A stretch of DNA of 64,000 nt from Anadara kagoshimensis. Lineage: Eukaryota; Mollusca; Bivalvia; Arcoida; Arcidae. Made by a program: the position numbers and the translations under genes. The stretch spans positions 72,494,128 to 72,558,127 of the forward strand of contig CM037865.1 of NCBI GenBank assembly GCA_021292105.1, written 5' to 3'. The notes beneath the pieces are model-generated. The model saw nothing but the letters and a program-made list of their open reading frames with translations. It was not told the DNA's origin and searched no databases. This document shows, piece by piece, positions 1 through 29,055 of this stretch; positions within the stretch are counted from its first letter, which is position 1, and every line of letters starts with the position of its first letter.

Positions 1-3000
1 CTGGTTTCAAGAGTGATTGCATGTCATGCTCACATTAATTGTGCATATTTTTTATAGTTAACAATTTTCAGACTTCTGTGAAGAATACTGCGCGAGGTTT
101 CATTTGAGTGTATGGAATCTTGCACATAAGATTTTTTTTAACGTTTTAACGTTATTTGTCTCATTTGTGATTTTTTTTATTAGACCTTTTGTTTAAGAGT
201 GATTGTCTTATGTCTATAGCAGTTTCAGAGTTTCAATTGGTTTATGATATCTAAAATTTTCTTCGCAACACATTTCCACATTTCACACCCCCAGTACCCG
301 GCTTGATTTGACAACTTTGAAGATCAAAGTATCAGGGAGAAGCTGAAACATTACATCACTTCATGTGTGTATGAAATCACCGAATAAATACTGCTGTATC
401 CTTTTTATCGTGGATGTCATTTCAGGGTTTTCCCACCATGCACCAAATGAACTCATCTCTAGATTTTTGTATTTCAAAGTTTCAAGGTCTAACTTAGTGT
501 AAATAAAGAATCTATTCAACTTCAAAAGCACCATATCAAGCAAATTCATCGCAAGATACAAGGCGACGTACGTACACAGTGGTGTTTCAGAATATGTTTT
601 TTCAGACGCAATGGAGTTTGAAATAAAAGATTTAGGAATAGCGCGTAATTTTTAAGACAAAGGCGTGTGGGAGTAATTAGACGAGATAAAGATCAGACTA
701 AGTTCCAGATAAAATCTTTATATGTTTACCCTTTGGCACGAGTTCTGATAATAATGCCTAAAGCCAGTCATAATTAGAATCCTTCAAAAGGAACACGGGC
801 CTTATGAGCCCTGTTATAGCCGTTATAATAAACCCCAAATTACATGTTCGGTGTTTTTGAAGTTCTAGAATAGGTTTTATTGATATTGCGCAATTTATCA
901 CTTCCGTAAAACATAAGTGTTAAAATTACATAAAGAAACAAACTTACTATAGATGTAATCTTTTAATTTATTACCCGCGCTATAGCATACGATTACTGAC
1001 GAAGTTTCCACTGCAATGAATATTGTACGATGCACAAGTAACTAATTTTATTTTTTTAAAGATGAAAATACTGAAATAAAATTAAAAATGAAATTGACAA
1101 TCGGTTTTCACTACACGTTAAAATAGAATATCTAAAAATAAATAAATAAATAAATAAGTAAATAAAATTTAGAACTTATTGAATCACATACTTAATAACA
1201 CCTCCAATGCAATGGAATAAGATCTCCCAATGCAAGATGCTGATGATTTAATTTTTTTCTTCACATTTATGTATTTTCTGACAAAACCAATATTATCATT
1301 TAAATGACTTATTATATTATTAGTATACTTATTTACGTATAGTTATTTTATAATTAAGATCTTTTATTTGACAGTATAAATCCCGCCCACGAAAATTTAA
1401 ACTAGATAATCTTTTAAACTGCTTTATCCATGTTCATTGTTTGAACTGTTTATTAACGTCTAAAACCTGTCCGTGTTTTACCTGTGTTTATTTGACACAC
1501 TTGTAGAGCCCGCCAAAGAATGACTCATGCATTACCTCTGCGGATGAACACAGCAAACAGCGTAAAACAAAAGCACATGCCACAAGTGTCCGGCAGCAAC
1601 AGTTGCTTCTTTGAGAGACTTCACAGTTATCTTCCGACACAAACAATTGACAATTTAATATTTGTATTAATTTGCATTTAATTCAGATGCGAAATTACGG
1701 TGTACATGTTACAATTTAAATGCAAATAATAATCCATGAGTAAGCGCGTATTAAACGAACTGTCAATCAAAAAGTATACAGTTACAATTGTGTACATTGT
1801 ATCAATTCTCCCAACTGACAAGTAGATCCACCCATGCGCAAGAAAGCTGCGCAATGGGTCAGTACGTTGTCCAGATTCTTTGTGCCATTCCACGCATACC
1901 ACGAAGTGAGACCATTTTAAGTTAAAAAATTTAATTTTAACTTATAAAGTGCTACTAAAGTCTGGAAAAGTTCGAAAAAGGTAGGTAACAGTTAACTTTG
2001 TCGAAAACGGGATGAAAATCCATTAAGAATGGCCGGTATTGGAGCGGCACGGTAGAAATGTCGGTACGGGCTTGGAATCTCTGGAATATTTGTCATAGTT
2101 TTAGACATAACTTCCGGGCTTTATAAATCTCACCTGAGAAGCCAACAACAAAACTAGTAAACAATTGGATTTTATTGTTTTTAAAAACTTTGTGATTTAT
2201 AAATTATAAACAATGGTTACCAAGTATTTTAGTGGTGTGTCTTATGACCCAGATTGTTATATACTGTTAGTTTATGGCTGCCGAGGTGCGGATAGCTTGT
2301 GTTGGCCCGGCCAGGTTGATTCGTCGGCCTATCCTAAACTCAGTACACATTTCAACATATCGGAGTGGAAATGGTTCATAATTCGGGATTTCTTTCCAGC
2401 ATGTCTTTTTAACAGGATTGAGTTTCGCTGATAAAATGGAAAACAGTTATTTTGTTTTACTAAAGCACATGTTGTGTAAACATAATCAGCTGATTGGAAA
2501 TATGCAGGTAAATTCACACCTGGACGTGAAATCAGTTGTTTATTACATATCAGCAGAATTTGAATTTCATTTGTCGCTTTGTTAAGTGAAATTTGTTGTT
2601 ATCCTCTACAATATCATCAAATTCCATTACATTAAGTGTTTTTAAAACTTTGCACATTCAACAGATTTTATTTTGAATGCATTTATGTCATACATACCAT
2701 TGTGTAATTTTACCTATAAATTCATGTTAATGCAAATGACATTATTTAACATTTTAAAATGATTCGATTGGGTCAGATTCCAGTCAGAGGTGAAACTGTT
2801 GAAGTCTGCAAATAATATGGATGCAGAGATGTGAATAGCATAAAATATCATGCGTTCACCATTTAAAAGAAATGTTTTTTGTTGTTGCTTGCAGCATATT
2901 ATATATAAACTGTATCTATTTATTGCAAATTTAAGCAAAATTGATTAATTTTTAATGATGCTAAAAGTAAATTTAAAAAGTTCATAAGTATACAATGATA

Positions 3001-3578
3001 TTATCATATTACCCTCCTAAAAAGGATGCCTTCCCGTGTTGTGCCTCCTCAGTGGAACACAATAGAACATCTTGCACTTAAAATTTAATAGCTTTTATTT
3101 GACAGGATTTTATAGTGTGTGCTGGCATTAAATATTCAAGACTTGAGACATTGCAACAGTAGTGTACTAGGTAGACAGGCCAGAGTCTCAAAATTCAATA
3201 GTAAACACTACTAAACACAGTGAGCGTTTGTTATTGTGCAGTGTGGTTACTCATCCCTTTACTACACTTGACAGTTAGCTCAGTTTTCATGATTTTGACC
3301 TACGACTGTCTGTCATCACAACTAGCTGACATTAGTACCTGATCATTATAGTGCAGGTTGAGTTTTTAGTGTCGGGTTTCGTAACATGCAGATTACACAA
3401 CCTTAAAAGATGGATAACTTTGTTTGATTTTAGTTTAATTATTGAATTTATATTGTTCTCGTAAACAACAGTATTTTGAAATCAAATTTTTTACTCTTAT
3501 TTCCAATATTCCCAAAACATAAATAATTCTAAATAATAAATTCATTATCATTTTGGAAATATAGTAATACCTACCAAG
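1..3578. other. Upstream AT-rich non-coding DNA
   Basis: No supportable gene. There is an (AAAT)n tract near 1140-1160. The less AT-rich stretch near 2030-2510 has an ETS-like CTTCCGGG (2110) and a consensus donor CAG|gtaaat at 2508, so it might be a promoter and leader exon of TEAD. A 72-codon open frame there (2213-2431) resembles nothing I know. Confidence 0.6.
2100..2508 (+). promoter_or_regulatory. Possible TEAD promoter and 5' leader exon (speculative)
   Basis: It contains an ETS-type site ACTTCCGGG, a TATA-like TTTATAAA shortly after, relatively high G+C for the region, and a donor ATGCAG|gtaaat at 2508. TEAD coding exon 1 clearly has an acceptor at 8239, so some upstream leader exon must exist. 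Nothing else ties this stretch to TEAD. Confidence 0.2.
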
Positions 3579-3579
3579 T

Positions 3580-3815
3580 CCGGGTTTCACAATCAACTCT
3601 TAACTAAGAATTTCCTTAACTTAAGTTTACCAAATTTTGGCAATATCTGTTGTAAATATCGATGCACATTTTTGACAACACTAAATGCAGATGTTATAAG
3701 CTTCAGGTGATCATCAAAATGACATCTTAAATTCCTCTATAACTTAAAATTCAAAAAGTTATTTAGATTTCAAATTTGACAGATATAAGTTAAGCAATGA
3801 TTGTGAAACTGAGGC
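3580..3815. mobile_element. MITE, GTTTCACAATC family, copy 1
   Basis: Imperfect terminal inverted repeats: GGGTTTCACAATCAACTC on the left and, inverted on the right, TCAGTTTCACAATCATTGC, followed by shared TTAACT. The same layout and length recur at 56463-56690. No coding capacity. Confidence 0.6.
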
Positions 3816-3899
3816 TTACACAGTAACTTTTTACTATTGTAAGTTTGATGTAATCTCTATAATACATGTATACTATATAGTATAGTATATATATATATA

Positions 3900-4272
3900 C
3901 AGTGAAACCTTGTTATAATGCCCATCTGATTAATGACTTTGACATCTCGCTTATCACAGAAGCCCAAGGTCCAGCTGTCACAGCTTCCTTGGCTTAACCA
4001 TTTGTTAAACCAAAAATTGTATTGTGTATCTGAAAATTCTGTTTAAAAGTAAATACAAACAATAGTTATTATCAAATAGAAGCAATTAGAGTTAAAATTT
4101 ACATTCTGAAATTTCGCTAACCATTTGATTCAGCTAACAGAGCTTTGGACAACAGTGTACAGCCCTGGAGTTCATTTCTTTTCTCTCTCCTTTGATTTGC
4201 CACAAACTCCTTGATAATGATAGCACCAAAATCTGACTGAAAGCATAGGGATGTTATGTTGAGATTTTACTG
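3900..4272. mobile_element. pogo/Tigger-like MITE, copy 1
   Basis: It starts CAGTGAAACCTTGTTATAA, ends (inverted) CAGTAAAATCTCAACATAA, and is flanked by TA on both sides (3898-3899, 4273-4274), as expected for a Tc1/mariner-superfamily insertion. No transposase. Related copies lie at 19669, 22190, 46984 and 54210. Confidence 0.6.
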
Positions 4273-4274
4273 TA

Positions 4275-5970
4275 TGTACATTTATATTACTACTAGTAAT
4301 TTAGAATTTTTAAAAATAAATTTTTAAAGCACCACATTTGTGCAATGAAAAATATCTAAAATTTTGAATCATGTTAGTTACATAACAGAATACAAAAATG
4401 CTATATGTATGAAAGATTTGATTTACAAGTATATTTTTTGTACATTTACAACCTAAACATATAAATAATACATATGCCCATTGTGTTTATTGATATCCAT
4501 TATAACAGGTACCACATTAACAATTAATACAATGTACAGGGGGTCAGTTTATGTAATGATAATTCAAACAAAACTTAATTAATTAGTCATTATATCACAT
4601 TAACAGTCAAAACATGTCTAATGATTACAATCTAAACATGTCCATTGTCATGTCACCTGTGTCATGATTGACTAATTGAATTCAAGGTCTGACTTGGACC
4701 ATTAGTCTCCAGAAGGTAAAACATATGTATACATAGATAAAACAATGTATACTTTTTTATACAGTAAAGTGTCTGGTGCTTGTTCAGCAAAAATTGATAA
4801 GAGTACATAGCTCATGCTGGATCATATTTAGAGCTAATATTGGGTCCTATTCACAATTAAATTTTTTTTTTAACAAACACCAAGTTGATTTTCATATTCA
4901 TGGTTTAAAAAAAATTTAAAAAAACCTAAACTCTTTAGAATGATTAATTGAAACAAAATAAAAATAAACTCAAGTCAAAAGCCAATCTGGAAACAAATAT
5001 AACTAATATACAAGTATTAATGAAATTCATTAAGCATCATTTCTATGATTTTACAATTTTATTAATTTTGTCTTTAGATCTGCTTATTTTTGCAAAAACA
5101 ATGGCTCTGGTCCTATTCATAAACAATTGGGAGATGGCATTGCATTGTGACAAACATTGCATTTTTGGATCTGCTTAGCCAGTATATTTTCTGACATCGA
5201 CTGGGCTCTGGGTCTGTTTTATTGTCCAAATTTTATGACTTTCTATCCATCTGTGTCGGACTTGTATTTGACAGTGTCAGTAGGATCCACTACATCTAAA
5301 TCCACAGTTATGTCTTCATAAAGAAAATATATAAGTATTTAGTGCTTAGAGTCAGCAAGTGAGTTTGTACTTTAATTTTGACACAGTCGGTCATTAAAAT
5401 AAAATTTATGATTTTACATAAACCAATATGTATATATTTTATGTCTCGTAAATCTTGTAAAACACTAATATGGTGTATAAAAATGATTTAGATTGATTTA
5501 ATCAGATCATCAAGATTCAAATATTTACAGTTTGGGTGTTATTAAGTACATGTATCATGAACTATTTGGATCTGGCTAAATCTTTCACTGATCTGTCATA
5601 ATTTAATCAAAATAGATAGTCGGTGTTGGGTCAACAATTTGTATAAAACTACAGTAAATCTAATAGCATAGAGCCGAACAGATAACAAGATTTTTCAAAA
5701 TCACTAATTGTCTGAATGAAAATTTGCTTATCAAACAATTGTTTGACAAAAACGACTAATTATTGCCAGAAGTGTTTATGACTAAATAAATATTTTACGA
5801 TTTCACTAGAAAAGGTAAACATTTGCAAAAATTATGATTTACAATGCCATTTAATGGTACAAAATAAAAGCATGTTTCACTACACATTGTTCAGGGTATC
5901 TTAATCACGGTAAAGCTTTTTCAACATGTACATCAATCAAATTGCCTGAGATATGGTCCAAACAGTACTT
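4275..5970. other. Non-coding AT-rich DNA, nothing recognised
   Basis: Read on both strands. No exon, RNA gene or clear repeat was recognised. Confidence 0.6.
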
Positions 5971-5971
5971 A

Positions 5972-8000
5972 TTTTTAGCTCACCTGACCGAAGGTCATGT
6001 GAGCTTATGGCATAGCGCAGCGTGTGTATGTGCGTGTGTGCGTGTGTGCGTCGTTAACATCTATTTTCGACTTCTCCTCTGAAACTACTGGACAGTTTTT
6101 AATGAAACTTTGTCAGAAGTATATATGGGCCGGTGCAATTCAGATTTGTTCGTGGCGTTGCCATGGCTACCATAACTAGGTCAAGGTGACCTAGGGGTTC
6201 AAAAATCTTAAAAAATCTTCTTCTCCGAAAGTACTGATTGGAGAAAAAATCTGATGTGATATTTGGCTTCTCTAGGGTCTTAAGCCTATAGTTTGTTCAT
6301 TTTGTAAAAATCGGATAAAAAATAGGTTACGCGTTTTTGCGTTTAATTTTGAAAAAATCGTAAAATAGCTTCAAATTGTTATAACTTGACTATTTGACCA
6401 GATAATGACATGGGGTTTTCAGTTTTGACATCTTCTTGTTAGTATCTTCAAAATGAGGTCAAGGTCAATTGTGAAGGTCATGACCTAATTTTTTTTACCT
6501 CTAATTATAATTATTATCTCGAAAACTATAAACTTTTTGTATAGGCATGTATATTAGAATGTTGTAGGTATTGATACAAGGATCATTTTGATGTATAGAA
6601 AAAGGTCATGGGTTCAAAGGTCAAGGTCACAGATGTGAAACAATACCGAAATGGTTAATTATCTCGAAAACTATAAACTTTTTGTATAGGCATGTATATT
6701 AGAATGTTGTAGGTATTGATACAACGATCATTCTGATGTATAGAAAAAGGTCATGGGTTCAAAGGTCAAGGTCTCAGATGCGAAACAATACCGAAATTGT
6801 TAATTATCTCGAAAACTATAAACTTTTTGTATAGGCATGTATATTAGAATGTTGTAGGTATCAATACAACGATCATTTTGATGTATAGAAAAAGGTCATG
6901 GGTTCAAAGGTCAAGGTCACAGATGTGAAACAATACTAAAATGGTTAATTATCTCGAAAACTATAAACTTTTTGTATAGGCATGTATATTAGAATGTTGT
7001 AAGTATTGATACAACGATCGTTTTGATGTATAGAAAAAGGTCATGGGTTCAAAGGTCAAGGTCACAGATGCGAAACAATACTGAAATGGTTAATTATCTC
7101 GAAAATTATAAACATTTTGTATAGGCATGTATATTAGAATGTTGTAGGTATTGATACAATGATCAGTTTGATGTATAGAAAAAGGTCATGGGTTCAAAGG
7201 TCAAGGTCACAGATGTGAAACAATACCGAAATGGTTAATTATCTCGAAAACTATAAACTTTTTGTATAGGCATGTATATTAGAATGTTGTAGGTATTGAT
7301 ACAGCGATCATTTTGATGTAGAGAAAAAGGTCATGGGTTCAAAGGTCAAGGTCACAAATGCGAAACAATACTGAAATGGTTAATTATCTCAAAATCTATA
7401 AACTTTTTGTATAGGCTTGTATATTAGAATGTTGTAGGTATTGATACAATGATCATTCTGATGTATAAAAAAAGGTCATGGGTTCAAAGGTCAAGGCCAC
7501 AGATGCAAAACAATACCGAAATGTTTAATTATCTTGAAAACTATAAACTTTTTGTATAGGCATGTATATTAAAATGTTGTAGGTATTGATACAACAATCA
7601 TTTTGATGTATAGAAAAAGGTTATGGGTTTAAAGGTCAAGGTCACATATGCGAAACAATACCGAAATGTTTAATTATCTCGAAAACTATAAACATTTTGT
7701 ATAGGCATGTATATTAGAATGTTGTAGGTATCGATACAACGATCATTTTGATGTATAGAAAAAGGTCATGGGTTCAAAGGTCAAGGTCACAGATGTGAAA
7801 CAATACTGAAATGGTTAATTATCTTGAAAACTATTAACTTTTTGTATAGGCATGTATACTAGAATGTTGTAGGTATTAATACAACGGTTATCATGATGTA
7901 AAAAAAAAAGTCATTGGGGTTTAGTATTTATGTTTTCTTTAAATCTATCAGCTAGCCATTAGTTATCAGGTGAGCGTATCAGGCCCATGGGCCTCTTGTT
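5972..8000 (+). mobile_element. Helentron/HINE-like non-autonomous element with internal tandem repeats
   Basis: The left end TTTTTAGCTCACCTGACC contains GCTCACCTGA, whose inverse TCAGGTGAGC recurs at 7967-7976. That is followed by the palindrome AGGCCCATGGGCCT and the terminus CTTGTT. Subterminal inverted repeats, a 3' hairpin and an internal tandem array are the layout of Helentron-associated elements. A diverged copy without the array lies at 30236-30722. No open reading frame of note. The class assignment is by structure only. Confidence 0.6.
6505..7905. repeat. ~146-bp tandem repeat, about 9.5 copies, inside the Helentron-like element
   Basis: Units carry TTATCTCGAAAACTATAAAC and AAAGGTCATGGGTTCAAAGG. 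Successive copies of the first string start near 6511, 6657, 6803 and 6948, a spacing of 145-146 bp. Copies differ by a few substitutions each, so they are recently amplified or homogenised. Confidence 0.9.
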
Positions 8001-8246
8001 AAGTCTTAAATTAGCACTTGACCACAATTGAACTCAAAACCTCATGCTCTCCCTTATATCATCTGATCAAGAAGTGTATCAGTCCCAGTGTCAGTGACAC
8101 ACTTTCTTCTATGTCAGAATGGAACTAAGATTCAGTGAGTCAGTACTAGTGTGGCCCCGGGGGTCTGAGGTAAACCTCCAAAATAAAGTGAGCAATAACT
8201 TAGCATAATCTTTAATGGTTTTATCCTTGTTATATCTAGGTGACAA

Positions 8247-22690
<14,444 letters not shown>

Positions 22691-25469
22691 TTACCATGGT
22701 GATAATTACCATAACACTACAGCATTTTAGTGCCACTGACAATTAAACCTATTTGGTTTATTTTGACATTGCTTTCCACAGTACTACCTTAGGCCAAAAA
22801 AATCAAATACAAACTAGTATTTTATTGTAAATATTGTTAATAGCTGTAGAATACAAGCACTGTAAAGATAACGCATTTTAACAGGAAACCAGGATAGACG
22901 ATCATCTAAATGTTTTATTTTTTGTGTGTGTTAAACCTAATTCTCCAAAGATAAACTGTTTCAAAAAGGGGTTGTATTATGTGATGAAGAGAATGTACTC
23001 TTAAAAGATGAAGATTATAAAAAAGGTTGTTGTTGTTGTCAGAGATATAACTCAGGATATGAAGTTGTTCAGAATTAACAGATACCATGCTGTCTAAACC
23101 AGTTTTTGAAGAAGAAGTACAGACAGTCATATTGGTCTAAATGTGATGACTTTCAAAAATGATTTAAGCTGCCTGATGAAGGTTGAATGAATGCAATTTA
23201 TTTTTTTTATTTAAAAATTGTTGAACATTATCAAGTTTTAATTCACCACATTGGTAATTGTTTATTTAGTGTTATTGTCACTGAATCATTCATTTTACAC
23301 CTAGTTTTACTCTATACATTGTAACATCCAAGATTTTGTAAGTTGTATATTGATGGTGTTTGATTGGATGTCCATACAAATCACCATAGATACGGTCTTG
23401 CAGCACTGTGCAAGTGCAAACAAATTCTTTACACACAGTTGAACATAACATATATAGGACTTACAAATCTTATCATCCCCTTTGTATAATGGAACGATCC
23501 ACTTCTAGTCTACAGGGGTGATAAATGTCAATGGAATGAACTGTTATGTTTAAATGGAGCTAGTAATGGGGTTTGTAGCTGTGCCACATGATACCCTCTA
23601 ATGTCTGTGCGACCTATTATTTCCATTGGATATTGAAATTTATGATTTGTGGCATGAACATTTTCCAAAATGTCCTGCACCAAAGTTTAGGGGCATTGAT
23701 ATTGTGGCACATGTGGCAGCAAACCTCATTAACACATTGAAAGTTTAATCTTTATATCCTCAAATATTTGTTTCTACCATAGGATTCTCTATATTCCAGT
23801 GGAAAACATTTTTATAATTCGCACAAATGTTAGTGGGGATCATGTGATACATGATGCTTTATGTCATTTGTATAAAGTGTCGGTGAACTAGTAAAATTCT
23901 GACATACAGTAAATTCTACTTTTCAGTGGTCCATAAATTATAAAAGATTTATTTCTGAATAATTTTACAATACATGCAAATTTTTATTTTTTAAGCAATA
24001 ATAACTGACAATAATGATAATTTGAGTTTGTAAAATCACAATATTAAGATGTCATAAAAAGTTTAATTTTATATAATTATCCTGTTAAGATTTAACATTG
24101 TTTATCGTTAGAATGGTGCTGAATATTAATTTGTTGGCTGAGTGTAATTATAGGAAAGCATTTATTTTTCTATGATCTCATTCATTTATAAAAACATTGT
24201 ATAGACCTTGATGTTGTAGATCACATGACTTCCATCTTGTACACCACATCACATGACTCCTCCATCTGTTGATATATTCATTAATACAGTTGACATCTCA
24301 TGATCATCATGTGACTATATATCCCTACCCACCATGTGATTTATTTCCTGTTGTATGTTACCTTGCCATTGTATATTGTTGTTAAGTGTTATTACTATTA
24401 TCTAAGATTTTGTGTTATGTTTTTTCTTGTTGCTTGTTTTTGTTATAAGACATTTGTTTGTGTGTAACTGTAGTGTGTGGACCACTCTCTGCTTCTGAAA
24501 TTTAATGAATGATATTATGTAACAGGTCTGGCTTGCAAGTAATTTTACAAAAATTGTGGCAAGGAAATATGTTTGGGATAAAACAGTTGAATGAAATTCA
24601 AAAGTATTACTGGGACAGTTACAAAAGTTCCATTTTCATAAGGCGCCTCCATATCCAAGAAAGACAACTCTGTCATATAAGGCAATTTCAGATTATTATT
24701 TACTTTATATGAACTGTCATGGACCTTTTCTAGGAAAGGATGAGTGTGTTCAAAGTGGAACTACTAATCCAGAGAAAATGTAAAAAAATTTATTGAAAGA
24801 CACGTATCAGCTAAACTGATAAAAAGTCCATTTTTAAATATATTCTGAATTACACTTTTGATTTTCTTTATCATAACTGTATTATCATAACTTGTAACAA
24901 GTTATGCAGTGTTGTTCTTCTGTTAGAAATCTAAAAGTTGAGTAAGATTTGAAAATTGTTTAATTGTTAGAATTTTATGCAAGGTGTGTTTATATTTTTC
25001 TTAAAAACCCAAATATATATCTATCTATATACCACTTGCCTTATTGAATGAATAACTGCTATATTTGTTAAAGTAGTTACTGCTTGTTCGTCGAATGAAT
25101 TAAATTTTTATTAAGATTGATAAATTTTATTACATGTAAATAATAGCCAATATTTTATATATAGATTTGTGATTTTTTAATTATGATATATTTATTATAT
25201 TGCATACAGCAGTGTTTTAAAATCCAAACAAAAGCCCAGAATGTGAAAAAGTAAAATTACTAAATCAGACATATGGAGTCTTGGCATTGAGTTGCTAAAG
25301 TTATCCCAATATTTTTAATGTAATTGTTGATTTTCTCTCAGTTTAAAGTTATTCAGTCCAACAGTCTGTTTAGTGTGATGACTGTAATTATTAATGAGCT
25401 TCATTCATTTACCATGTTTGTCATTTTACATCAGTGAAGAAAAAGTGTATTTTTACACCCAATAAGTGC

Positions 25470-25690
25470 TGGCCTTACCGATCACAGCCCCTCTCTCTTA
25501 AAATCTATCAATGGCAGATCCTTGTGTGAGAGTTTGTTACCTTGTTTATTGGAAGTCATTATTTCTTCAGACACTCCAGTTTCCTCCACCATACAAGATC
25601 TTGTCACCTTGAAATTTGACTGGGGGCATAAAACCACAATACTTAACTCCACATTTACTCCCCAAGTATTGTCATTTTCCTATTGTCATT
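25470..25690 (+). repeat. tRNA-derived SINE, copy
   Basis: It shares ACCGATCACAGCC, CAGATCCTTGTGTGAGA, CTCCAGTTTCCTCCACCATA and a TTGACTGGGGGCATAAAAC tail with the copy at 14530. Confidence 0.6.
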
Positions 25691-28600
25691 TTGGCAGGAA
25701 ATGACAAGATATATCACTTCATATTCAATGGAAATGAACGACTATCACATGGTAAATTAATAAAACCATTTCTAAATCAAAACCTTGAATCTGAAAAGTA
25801 TTTGATAAAGCAGTTTGATTGTTTCAATCTATAACCAGTGTCATTATTCTTTTGAATTCTATCCAGTTTAACCAAACATTTAGTAAATTTAGAATTTTAT
25901 ATTATTATAACCCTTGCAGAGCAATAACATATAAAACCATTGGTGCATTTTGTAAATATTGTGTTACTATGACGATGTACACAGATGTCCCTGTTTTTAC
26001 CGTGGGTTGTAATGGTTGTGATATAGACTACAATCTAGTTAAGTGTGTGTTGATGAAGATATTTTACTTTTGTATGCTGTCTGTAACAGTTTTAGAGTGA
26101 GTGTGTATATCAAGATTATTTGTCTTCTCTTTTGAATACAGAAACACTTGATAACAAATTTTCAGAATGTCCTCGCCTGTTTAAAGTTCGCAAAAATAAT
26201 CATTTCCGAAGAAACAATTAATACATTTTGTGAAACATAAAAGCAGGGGTAGTAATTTATATGGTCTTCATCACTATCTTTGATATTTGTAAATCAGATG
26301 TCACTTTGGTTATTTTTTCCACTAGTATCTGGTTTTATAGTGGAACCTGTGAAAACCTAACCCTTTGAACACCTGTCTGATTCTGAACTTCTTTTAAAAA
26401 CATAATATTAATTACTGTCAGGTGTAAACTGTAACACCTGTGTAATACAAACATAATTGTCCATACAGAAGGTGTTAGGTTCAGACAGGTTTTACTGTAC
26501 AACACTTTTACATAGACAAAAGTATAACAGGTTGTTTAATATAGATTTATACAATCAGACAGATATTTAGTATAACAGTTTTCATTAAAAAGCAATAAGT
26601 GTTAAATTTTAGTCATGAGGTTTCAAATTGTTTTGGGTGTAAGATGCAACTGGATTTTTAAAAATCTAAAATTTTCAGAAAATAGAAAAATAAAGCATGT
26701 AAGATTTTTTTTACATAATGGGTTTCTCGTAATTAACTTACTTAAGGAGTGTTTTTTCTTGTTTGTTAGATAGTTAGATTGTGCTATGGAGTTGTATATA
26801 ATACATAAACCACATTACCGTCAATTATATGCAAAGTTGTATTGTACAGTAAGTACACGTGTACTTAAATGTGGTTCATTCTTGGTGCACTATATATATA
26901 TATCTATATATAGATATACATGATATATATACATAAATATAATTTTGTTACTAGCCTATTTGTTCCTTCTTCATTAGAGAGTACATTGTTCATTTTATCA
27001 ACTGTGCCTTGTAATACTTAAATATTAATCCATCCATTTGTCCAATAAATTCATAAAACATTTCTAAATAACTGCAATTAGAAATGGATCTTATTTAGAC
27101 AATTTGATGATGTTTACCTGTGTACCATATGGCACCACTGCCTGAAAAAAAGTTTTTTTTAGACAATGCAATGGGGGTCTATCTAAGTACCACATGCCAA
27201 CACTGCTTCAATTAGAAATATGTCTTTAGCAATACAGCGGAGTCCACCTGTGTACCACATGGCACTGCCACCTCTGAAAAGACCTATTTCCTAGTGGATA
27301 TGGAATCACATTATTTGATAGTCTATCCTGGTTTTCGATAGGAATTTTCCATAAACAATGGCATATAAATGTTATCAGATACCATGAGGTACACAATGTG
27401 ACTCTTCAAAACTCTTTTTGTATACCAATAGCTTGGGAGGTACACGAGGTATACAATGTTACTCTCCAGAACATTTTTGTATACCAGTAACTTGTGTTAT
27501 AACTTATATTGAAAAATTAAGTTTTCATAGCAAAAAAGTAAATGACTTTGAAAGTTTTGAAAAGTACAATCTGTAAGGGAAGTGTCTTCATTTTATAAGA
27601 CACAGTGAAATTATTATTATTCGTAAATTTGTCGCTCAAATAATTATTAAATTATTTTTTAATTAAAAATGATCAAGTTATTTTCTTTCTTTTCAAATGA
27701 CACAAGAATATTTTTGAAAATGATTAGACCTGTTATTAAGGTACATGTACCAATATTTGAATGGAAGAGGGCATTGTTTGGCAGGTTGTTGCAGTTATTT
27801 TGAAATGTTTTGATTAATTATGTATATTGGATGATTTTGTTCATGGTTTGTGTCTGTGTCATATATATCTTGGCTTAACTGCCAGGTTTTATATAAATAT
27901 ATAAATATAAGATATATTATGCAATAATGTCATATAAGAGGCCAAATTATCAATTTTTAATACGGAGAGAATTTTTTTTTAGAAAATGTTTCATGTTTGC
28001 GACTTTAACTAGTGGATTCTGTTATCTGTTCGTTTATATATATTGAATACCAAATATTGGTAGAAAGAAATAAATTGTTCATTTTTATCCTTGATTGATA
28101 AGAATCGAGACATGGATAATAAAATGTTTCATCATACACCTACTGTCATCTTAACTTATTTTGTTTAGTTACTATGGTTACGGATTGAAAAGTCTGAACC
28201 CTTCATATAAAACCACATTTGTATTTTTTAAATCATTACATTTTATCAGATCATCAATCACTGTATGTAGTATGACTTGGGCTATATGTAACCAGTCTAT
28301 TTTGATCAACCCAAATTTATCATCATATATTACTTTATAATAAATTACATGGTATTTTTTAACTATTTGCTAGGTTTCCACAATTTTAAAATGATCAGTA
28401 GTCAACAAATTTAAATTTGTGAAAATGTAGTTCTTTTTAAAGATTTGGGGAAATATAGTCATTTTTGAACGCTTTTACAGTATTTTTTCTCAAATTTGCT
28501 CAAATACATTACTGTTTTAAACAATTTCTAAGAAATAAGTTGCTACTTGCGATTTTTACTACCAAGAATGGAAACATTTGGTACTTTGGAAATATTTTAT

Positions 28601-28939
28601 AGTAATACAGAATATTTGGCATTCTAATACTAAAAACATAATTTTATATTTGCTTGGTAATATTTAGATTGATCATGTGACTGACATGTCCTTTGGAAAT
28701 TCTGTCTAGTACAGTTTCAAGTGATCAGCCCTTGTACTACATACTGCATTACAAATCACACACAGCCACCACATTAGCAGTGGTGGTGGTAAACACATTC
28801 TAGGTTGTGCATATTTCATTTTCAGTTCTGTAAGATAGAGGTAACTCTAATTTCAAACCATAAATTTTTGTTTGGTTATTCTTAAGAGTTATAATATTAT
28901 GTGTACTACTAAATCTATCTCAGTCATTCAGTTATCATA

Positions 28940-29055
28940 TGTTCATATGAACCAATTAAAACCAAATTATATGTGGGTTTTCATCACACTGTAAAATGCT
29001 ACAACAATTAATTAAAACCAAAATATATGTGGGTTTTCATCACACTGTAAACTGC
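28940..29055. repeat. ~60-bp direct duplication
   Basis: ATATGTGGGTTTTCATCACA and CTGTAAA.TGCTAC occur twice in a row with few differences. Confidence 0.8.

Noticed and set aside
1678..2938. Short open frames of 60-77 codons upstream of TEAD
   Set aside because: Lengths expected by chance in six frames; no recognisable motifs.
8010..8105. Reverse-strand tRNA-like piece (GAGTTCAATT near 8030)
   Set aside because: Only a vague B-box resemblance; no A box or cloverleaf could be drawn, so no tRNA or SINE is called.
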